From the NCBI GenBank assembly GCA_016931365.1, contig JAFGEY010000356.1, positions 1-10,168 of the forward strand: DNA of 10,168 bases. Reading direction: 5' to 3'. This document shows positions 6,317 to 10,168 of the stretch, piece by piece (the first letter of the stretch is position 1; each line of letters begins with the position of its first letter). The notes beneath the pieces are model-generated. The model saw nothing but the letters and a program-made list of their open reading frames with translations. It ran no database searches and was not told where the DNA came from. The stretch comes from Anaerolineae bacterium (GTDB lineage Bacteria; Chloroflexota; Anaerolineae; JAFGEY01). The translations under genes were made by a program, and so were the position numbers.

Positions 6317-7747
6317 TTATGCCTCCGCCAAAAGCAAATCCGGCGCGTCACTGCAAATGCCGTCGACGCCCACCTGTCGCAGCGCGGCGATTTCCACCGG
6401 ACGCTCTTCGTGCCAGCAGATCACGCCCAACCCGGCCTCGCGGACGCCGGCCATCCACTCTGGCGCCAGCAGCGACGCGGAGTGATCAAAGCGCTCCCAG
6501 CAAGGATGCACATAGTTGGCCTGCGCCGACCGGGCCAGCGCGACCGGATCGACGTGAAGCGAGTTGAACAGAATCGACGTGCCAACCTGGGGCACGCGGG
6601 CCTTGAGTTCGGCGATCCAGTCCAGGCGAAAAGAGCCAAACAGGCAGTGCCCGGCGTGCTCGTGCACTCTGATTAGTTCGACGAGCGCCGGGATGACGCC
6701 GCCATCCTTAATCTCGACATAAGCCCCGATGTTCTCCGCCTGGCAGAGATCAAGCGCCGCTTGCAGCGTGGGCACCCGCTCGCCATTGCCGAGATCGACT
6801 GCCTGCAGCGCTTCGAGCATGCTGCGCCGCACAAACAAGACGCGCCCATCGGCGTCGATCAGATGATCGTCGTGGATCACCGCGATCTGCCCGTCGACGG
6901 TGCGCTGCACGTCTAGCTCAACCATATCTGCACCCAATGCGGCGGCCCGGCGAAAGCCGGTCAGGGTATTATCGGGCGCGTAGGCCCGCGCGCCACGATG
7001 CCCGATCCGCCAAAAGCGGTATTGATCGGGCGCAAGGTCGCGCGCCAGCCGATCCAGCCAGCCCTGAACACGCCCCGGCATCCACGCCCGCAGCGCAGGC
7101 CAGGGCACAAACATCTCGGGCACAAACTCGAAGCGGTTTGAGAAATTCCAACCCGGCTCGAAGGCCTGCTGCGCCAGGTAGCTGCGCACCAGCAGATCAT
7201 TGAACGGCGTCTTGCGCACACCATCCCGGATATATTCCGTGACCAGTACACCGCTCGCGCCGGCCAGCGCCGAGGTCTCCGGGCGTTTGAACTCGGCGGC
7301 GCGCTTTTTGAACCATTCCGGCGTCGGCGCAAAGGCGTGCTTGCCCGGCTCGCTGTACACCACAGGGTGCGTGCCCTCGAGGCGCAATCGTCCCCCGTGG
7401 CGCATATCGTGCTGATCGCCGTGCCAGCTCGCGCGGACGCCGGCGATCTCACCCCCGGCATCGACCCACACCCAAACGTGCTCCAACTCGTACAGGTGAC
7501 CGATATCCCAATCCCACCAGATGGCGTATTCGATCGCCAGCGCGGCGGGCGGCTCGACCCGGATTTGATGCCCCTGCCGAAATGAGGGCGACAGCCCGCC
7601 AGCGCAAAATATCGTATATCCGGCGGCTAAAGGCAAAAACGGCTCGTTGGTGTCAAAAAGAATGATCGGCGCGTAGCGGGCAGCCAGCGCGCGATCAGCC
7701 AGGTTTTGCGGCGTTTCTAATAACGTTGCGATCTGCGATTCGCTCAT
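6317..7747 (-). CDS. glycerophosphodiester phosphodiesterase with an extra N-terminal domain
   Basis: The C-terminal half (about 246-476) of this 476-residue protein is a GDPD-family TIM barrel, which hydrolyses glycerophosphodiesters to glycerol-3-phosphate and an alcohol. Visible landmarks are IGHRGARAYAPDNTLTGF (248-265; H250, R251), MVELDVQRTVDG (275-286; E277, D279), VIHDD (290-294; H292), YVEIKDG (343-349; E345) and the terminal GICSDAPDLLL. The normal PENT metal-ligand glutamate is an aspartate here (PDNT, D259). Residues 1-240 are a separate domain with RYAPIILFDTNEPFLP, LYELEHVWVWVDAGGEIAGV, SWHGDQHDM and HPVVYSEPGKHAF. This order resembles Vps62/DUF946-type domains, which show WEHV, SxH and PVVYxxxGSHA, but the match is by eye. 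There is no signal peptide or membrane segment, so the protein should be cytoplasmic. The ATG has GAGG about 8 nt upstream. Confidence 0.88.
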   Translation of the reverse strand: MSESQIATLLETPQNLADRALAARYAPIILFDTNEPFLPLAAGYTIFCAGGLSPSFRQGHQIRVEPPAALAIEYAIWWDWDIGHLYELEHVWVWVDAGGEIAGVRASWHGDQHDMRHGGRLRLEGTHPVVYSEPGKHAFAPTPEWFKKRAAEFKRPETSALAGASGVLVTEYIRDGVRKTPFNDLLVRSYLAQQAFEPGWNFSNRFEFVPEMFVPWPALRAWMPGRVQGWLDRLARDLAPDQYRFWRIGHRGARAYAPDNTLTGFRRAAALGADMVELDVQRTVDGQIAVIHDDHLIDADGRVLFVRRSMLEALQAVDLGNGERVPTLQAALDLCQAENIGAYVEIKDGGVIPALVELIRVHEHAGHCLFGSFRLDWIAELKARVPQVGTSILFNSLHVDPVALARSAQANYVHPCWERFDHSASLLAPEWMAGVREAGLGVICWHEERPVEIAALRQVGVDGICSDAPDLLLAEA

Positions 7748-7776
7748 TTGTAACCTCGATCAGGAATCAGTTTCCG

Positions 7777-7822
7777 GTAGGGGGGCGCGTGCAACACGGT
7801 GTGGTGCCTGCCGCGCCCCTAC
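7777..7822. repeat. 46-bp imperfect palindrome overlapping a stop codon
   Basis: GTAGGGGGGCGCG (7777-7789) faces CGCGCCCCTAC (7812-7822); the arms match apart from two extra G in the left arm. Inside, GCAACAC (7791-7797) and GTGGTGC (7801-7807) form a second stem with one mismatch, so the whole element can fold into one long hairpin. On the minus strand the element begins with GTAGGGGCGCG, and its TAG is the stop codon of the D-lyxose isomerase gene (7821-7819). GTAGGGGCG...CGCCCCTAC palindromes are, from memory, common intergenic repeats in Chloroflexota and cyanobacteria. It occupies most of the junction between isomerase and phosphodiesterase. Confidence 0.72.
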
Positions 7823-8514
7823 TTGGCATATCGATAGTACTCAGGATAATCCTGGATCAATAGATACAGCGGCGGTTCGTCCTCATCGATTTCGGGAAAG
7901 CGGCCCCGCACCGGTTCGTAAAAGCGGTTGTCGCGCCGGTCGTCATTGACCACCGACACTTCACCGACCAGGACGCGCGCGTCCGCACCCCAGAACTTGT
8001 GATAAAGCCGCTGCGGCAGGGTGATGCTCTCGCCCGGCTCGAGTTCGACCGTGCCGCCGGCCTGCACCGTGCAGCGCACGCCGTCCATGCTCACCGTCAC
8101 CGGGCTGTTGTCCAATTCATCTTTGGGCGTCGAATTGTAGAGCTGGACGAGCAACCGCCCGCCGCCGCGATTGATGATGTCTTCGGCCTTGCCCCAGTGA
8201 AAGTGCATCGGCGTGATCTGATCGACGTCGACGACGAGCAGTTTTTCGGCGTAAATCTTGCCTTGCATCGACTTGAGATTGTCGACGCTGCCGTTGCGGA
8301 TGGTGAACAGGAACAGGCCCATCCTGCGGTAATCGCCTCGGCCAAAGTCGGTGATGTCCCAGCCGAGGTCGTTTTCGACGATTTCGGCCACCTCCGGGCC
8401 CTTGTCGCGCCAGTCGTCGGGCGTCCAGTAGGCAAAGGGGGGCAGGTAAAAGCCGCGCGAACGGATAAATGCATCGGCGTCGCGCATAATGAGGTTGATC
8501 GCGGAACGTTTCAC
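7819..8514 (-). CDS. D-lyxose isomerase (D-lyxose ketol-isomerase)
   Basis: This 231-residue cupin-fold enzyme of the D-lyxose isomerase family (DUF1498; E. coli O157 z5688 type, about 227 residues) interconverts D-lyxose and D-xylulose in the cytoplasm, with D-mannose/D-fructose as a known secondary pair. The N-terminus KRSAINLIMRDADAFI and the segment FAYWTPDDW are typical. The metal site is seen as TPMHFHWGKAEDIINRGGG (H104, H106, E111), with H172 in RLYHKFWGAD as the likely fourth ligand. The start is taken as GTG at 8514-8512: it follows AGGAG by 5 nt and gives the family length, whereas the ATG at 8601 would add 29 unrelated residues and lie within a few bases of the predicted transcription start. 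The stop codon lies inside a palindromic repeat. It is the first gene behind the leftward promoter and is followed by the phosphodiesterase. No xylulokinase accompanies it; two PfkB kinases lie downstream. Confidence 0.9.
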   Translation of the reverse strand: MKRSAINLIMRDADAFIRSRGFYLPPFAYWTPDDWRDKGPEVAEIVENDLGWDITDFGRGDYRRMGLFLFTIRNGSVDNLKSMQGKIYAEKLLVVDVDQITPMHFHWGKAEDIINRGGGRLLVQLYNSTPKDELDNSPVTVSMDGVRCTVQAGGTVELEPGESITLPQRLYHKFWGADARVLVGEVSVVNDDRRDNRFYEPVRGRFPEIDEDEPPLYLLIQDYPEYYRYAK

Positions 8515-8519
8515 AGCGA

Positions 8520-8524
8520 CTCCT
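8520..8524 (-). promoter_or_regulatory. ribosome binding site deciding the GTG start of D-lyxose isomerase
   Basis: On the minus strand AGGAG is followed after 5 nt by GTGAAACGT. No comparable site precedes the other in-frame starts, ATG at 8601 or the internal ATG at 8487, so this short motif fixes the start at 8514. Confidence 0.75.
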
Positions 8525-8539
8525 ATTCCCGAACAAACT

Positions 8540-8560
8540 GGCAGGGGCGAGGCATCCCTC
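8540..8560. repeat. possible truncated copy of a GGGGCGAGGCAT-type palindrome
   Basis: AGGGGCGAGGCAT (8543-8555) followed by CCCTC resembles the left half of a longer palindrome of the form AGGGGCGAGGCATGCCTCGCCCCT, with the right half lost. Only a 4-bp GAGG/CCTC stem remains. It lies in the roughly 90-nt leader of the leftward transcript. The identification rests on memory of such repeats and is weak. Confidence 0.3.
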
Positions 8561-8610
8561 AACGATAGCTCGTCGATCAGGATGCTCGTTCGAAAGAACA
8601 CTGAGCCGCT

Positions 8611-8639
8611 ATTTTAGCATGGTCTGCGCACAATGCCAA
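8611..8639 (-). promoter_or_regulatory. sigma-70-type promoter for the leftward gene cluster
   Basis: Read on the minus strand, TTGGCA (8639-8634) and TAAAAT (8616-8611) are separated by exactly 17 nt; each hexamer matches the housekeeping consensus at five of six positions. Transcription would start near 8604, leaving a leader of about 90 nt before the GTG of D-lyxose isomerase. The region 8515-8720 contains no gene; it holds this promoter, the opposing one, and a possible repeat remnant. Confidence 0.65.
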
Positions 8640-8650
8640 GCACAAACTCT

Positions 8651-8678
8651 TTTTCAATCGTCCAAAGTGTGGTACAAT
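8651..8678 (+). promoter_or_regulatory. sigma-70-type promoter facing the methylase relic and zwf
   Basis: TACAAT (8673-8678) is a good -10 hexamer; TTTTCA (8651-8656) lies 16 nt upstream and matches the -35 consensus at four of six positions. It lies back to back with the leftward promoter, the two -35 elements being only 11 nt apart. It once served the methyltransferase gene and is now the nearest visible promoter for zwf. Confidence 0.5.
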
Positions 8679-8720
8679 GACCCCGATGGCCCAACCCTGT
8701 TTACTCGAAAGGTTTGCCCT

Positions 8721-9002
8721 ATGCCACCCGCACCGATTGACCGCAACACCCTTTTTTACGGCGACAACCTGCCCATCTTGCGCGAATACGTGCCCGACGA
8801 GAGCATCGCTGCCGGGTTTTACCACTCGCCCGGATGGGGACAGGATTACCCCCGGCTGCAAATTTTGAGCATCGAGGCGCTGCTGACCGGCGCCGCGCGG
8901 CCGGACGGTGCGGCGATCCAGATGCCGTCCGCCGAACGGGGCACGTTCAAATAAGCGACGCAGATCAAAGAGGAAAAGGGCGTCCAGGGCTCGCTATTCT
9001 AG
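8721..9002 (+). pseudogene. remnant of a DNA adenine/cytosine methyltransferase (internal deletion plus nonsense codon)
   Basis: The frame opens with an ATG preceded by AAAGG at 8 nt and reads NTLFYGDNLPILREYVPDESI, the conserved beginning of type III Mod-like N4/N6 DNA methyltransferases (the GDNL...ILR motif before the catalytic DPPY/F region). It then jumps to FYHSPGWGQDYPRLQILSIEALLTGA, which is characteristic of the C-terminal end of the same proteins. The catalytic middle, several hundred residues in intact members, is missing. A TAA at 8952-8954 stops the frame after GTFK; read through, it continues ATQIKEEKGVQGSLF to a TAG at 9000-9002, as the family C-terminus would, so the TAA probably arose from CAA. 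With no DPPY/F motif the product of 77 codons cannot methylate DNA. The TAG overlaps the region just before the zwf ribosome binding site, so the relic now acts as a zwf leader. Confidence 0.8.
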
Positions 9003-9014
9003 AAGGACAAGTTC

Positions 9015-10168
9015 ATGTCCCCACTGACATCCCAGATTTCTCCTGCCGCCATCGTCATCTTGGGCGCGTCCGGCGACCTGACCTGGCGCAAACTGATCCC
9101 GGCCTTGCAAAGCCTGAACTGTGAGGGTCTGCTGCCGGGCAACCTGCGCGTGATCGGCATCGCGCGCAGCCCATTCAGCGGCGACGACCTGCGCCGCCGA
9201 TTATACCAGGGCGTGGTCGAGTACGCCCGGCACAAGCCCCATCACGAAATCTGCGAGCCCTGGCCGATCTTTGCGCAGCGCATCTCGTACCTGCGCGGCG
9301 ATTACGATGACCCGGCCACCTATCACGCGTTGGCCGCGCACCTGCACAGTTTGGCCGACGAAGGCGTCGCCAACGTGCTCTTTTACCTCGCCACCCCACC
9401 CGCTCTCTACCCGGTCATCGTCGAGCAGTTGGGACTGGCCGGGTTGAGCCGCTCATCGGCGGGCTGGCGGCGGATCATCATCGAAAAACCGTTTGGGCAC
9501 GATCTCAACAGCGCGCAAGGGTTGAACGAGCAGATACATACCGTGTTTGAAGAGGAGCAGATCTATCGCATCGACCACTATTTAGGCAAAGAAACGGTGC
9601 AGAACATCATCGCCTTTCGCTTTGCCAACGCCATTTTCGAGCCGCTGTGGAATCGCAACTATGTGAGCAACGTCCAGATCACCATGGCCGAAGACGTGGG
9701 CGTCGAACACCGCGCCGGGTACTATGACGGAGCCGGCGTGCTGCGCGATATGTTCCAGAACCACATGCTGCAACTGCTCACCCTCACTGCGATGGAGCCG
9801 CCCGCCGCGTTCAATGCTCGCTTTTTGCGCGACGAAAAGGTCAAGGTGCTCCAGGCGATCCGGCCCGTGCGCGCCGGCGACATGGTGCTGGGGCAATACC
9901 GAGGCTACCGGGGAGAAGAAGGCGTCGCGCCGGGGTCACAAACGCCCACCTATGCCGCCGTGCGCCTCTTTGTCGACAACTGGCGCTGGCAGGGAGTGCC
10001 CTTTTACCTGCGTTCCGGCAAGGCCCTGAGCGCCAAAGCAACCGAGATCACCTTGCAGTTCAAGCGCGTACCGCATCACCTGTTCGCGCCACATACCGAA
10101 CCGTCGCCCAACAGCCTGTCGATGTGCATCCAGCCCAACGAAGGGATGCACCTGCGCTTTGAAACCAA
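9015..10168 (+). CDS. zwf: glucose-6-phosphate 1-dehydrogenase (partial, C-terminus missing)
   Basis: The first 384 codons of glucose-6-phosphate dehydrogenase are present; intact bacterial enzymes are about 480-510 residues, so roughly the last quarter lies outside the window. It oxidises glucose-6-phosphate to 6-phosphogluconolactone with NAD(P)+, opening the oxidative pentose phosphate pathway. The coenzyme-binding fingerprint is ILGASGDLT (15-23), with W in the next position where R or K is usual. [10 protein letters not shown] (155-164) holds K158; [13 protein letters not shown] (185-197) is the substrate signature with H188; [10 protein letters not shown] (244-253) carries the catalytic base H250; FYLRSGKAL (330-338) is also conserved. 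The ATG has AAGGA about 7 nt upstream. It follows the methyltransferase relic by 12 nt with no promoter of its own between them, and is divergent from the sugar-isomerase cluster. Confidence 0.96.
   Translation, partial: MSPLTSQISPAAIVILGASGDLTWRKLIPALQSLNCEGLLPGNLRVIGIARSPFSGDDLRRRLYQGVVEYARHKPHHEICEPWPIFAQRISYLRGDYDDPATYHALAAHLHSLADEGVANVLFYLATPPALYPVIVEQLGLAGLSRSSAGWRRIIIEKPFGHDLNSAQGLNEQIHTVFEEEQIYRIDHYLGKETVQNIIAFRFANAIFEPLWNRNYVSNVQITMAEDVGVEHRAGYYDGAGVLRDMFQNHMLQLLTLTAMEPPAAFNARFLRDEKVKVLQAIRPVRAGDMVLGQYRGYRGEEGVAPGSQTPTYAAVRLFVDNWRWQGVPFYLRSGKALSAKATEITLQFKRVPHHLFAPHTEPSPNSLSMCIQPNEGMHLRFET

Noticed and set aside
5383..6567. 394-codon plus-strand open frame opposite the GH16 gene
   Set aside because: It is antisense to two clear genes, its product is low-complexity (VGVG and Arg-rich stretches mirrored from the Pro/Thr linker), and it has no recognisable domain. 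Long antisense frames are expected at this base composition.

Overview
The window is GC-rich and densely coded. It reads as a chromosomal segment of a bacterium, most plausibly a Chloroflexota member (Anaerolineae/Caldilineae-like). That placement is inference: it rests on the gene mix (a group 3 [NiFe]-hydrogenase small subunit, PfkB kinases with long C-termini, a Pro/Thr-linker lipoprotein glycanase, a type III-Mod-like DNA methylase relic) and on the style of the intergenic palindromes. No phylogenetic marker is present.

Layout. A divergent promoter region at about 8515-8720 splits the window. To its left, eight genes run on the minus strand: D-lyxose isomerase (GTG start at 8514), a two-domain glycerophosphodiester phosphodiesterase, a GH16 beta-glucanase lipoprotein, two different PfkB-family sugar kinases, a methyltransferase-nucleotidyltransferase fusion, an APH-like phosphotransferase, and the first 230 codons of a [NiFe]-hydrogenase small subunit that runs off the left edge. 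The last three genes are joined by two ATGA overlaps, and the phosphodiesterase and glucanase genes are 1 nt apart, so each set is probably co-translated. To the right, on the plus strand, lie a deleted and nonsense-interrupted DNA methyltransferase pseudogene and then zwf (glucose-6-phosphate dehydrogenase), cut by the right edge.

How the genes may work together. The right-hand two thirds form a carbohydrate module: an exported glucanase releases sugar; an aldose-ketose isomerase converts D-lyxose to D-xylulose, or D-mannose to D-fructose as a known side activity of the family; two PfkB kinases could phosphorylate the ketose once or twice; and zwf feeds glucose-6-phosphate into the oxidative pentose phosphate path. 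No FGGY xylulokinase is visible, which makes the kinase pair the natural candidate for the isomerase product. The left third is a different module, in which methyl-, nucleotidyl- and phosphoryl-transfer domains are coupled to a hydrogenase subunit. Its purpose is unknown to me, and it is the most interesting part of the window.

Every minus-strand gene junction longer than about 60 bp carries its own palindrome close behind the upstream stop codon. The palindromes are unrelated in sequence, and two have arms extended by a 7-bp tandem duplication. They look like independently inserted interspersed repeats and may divide the transcript into segments. No RNA gene, CRISPR array, insertion sequence or replication origin is visible.
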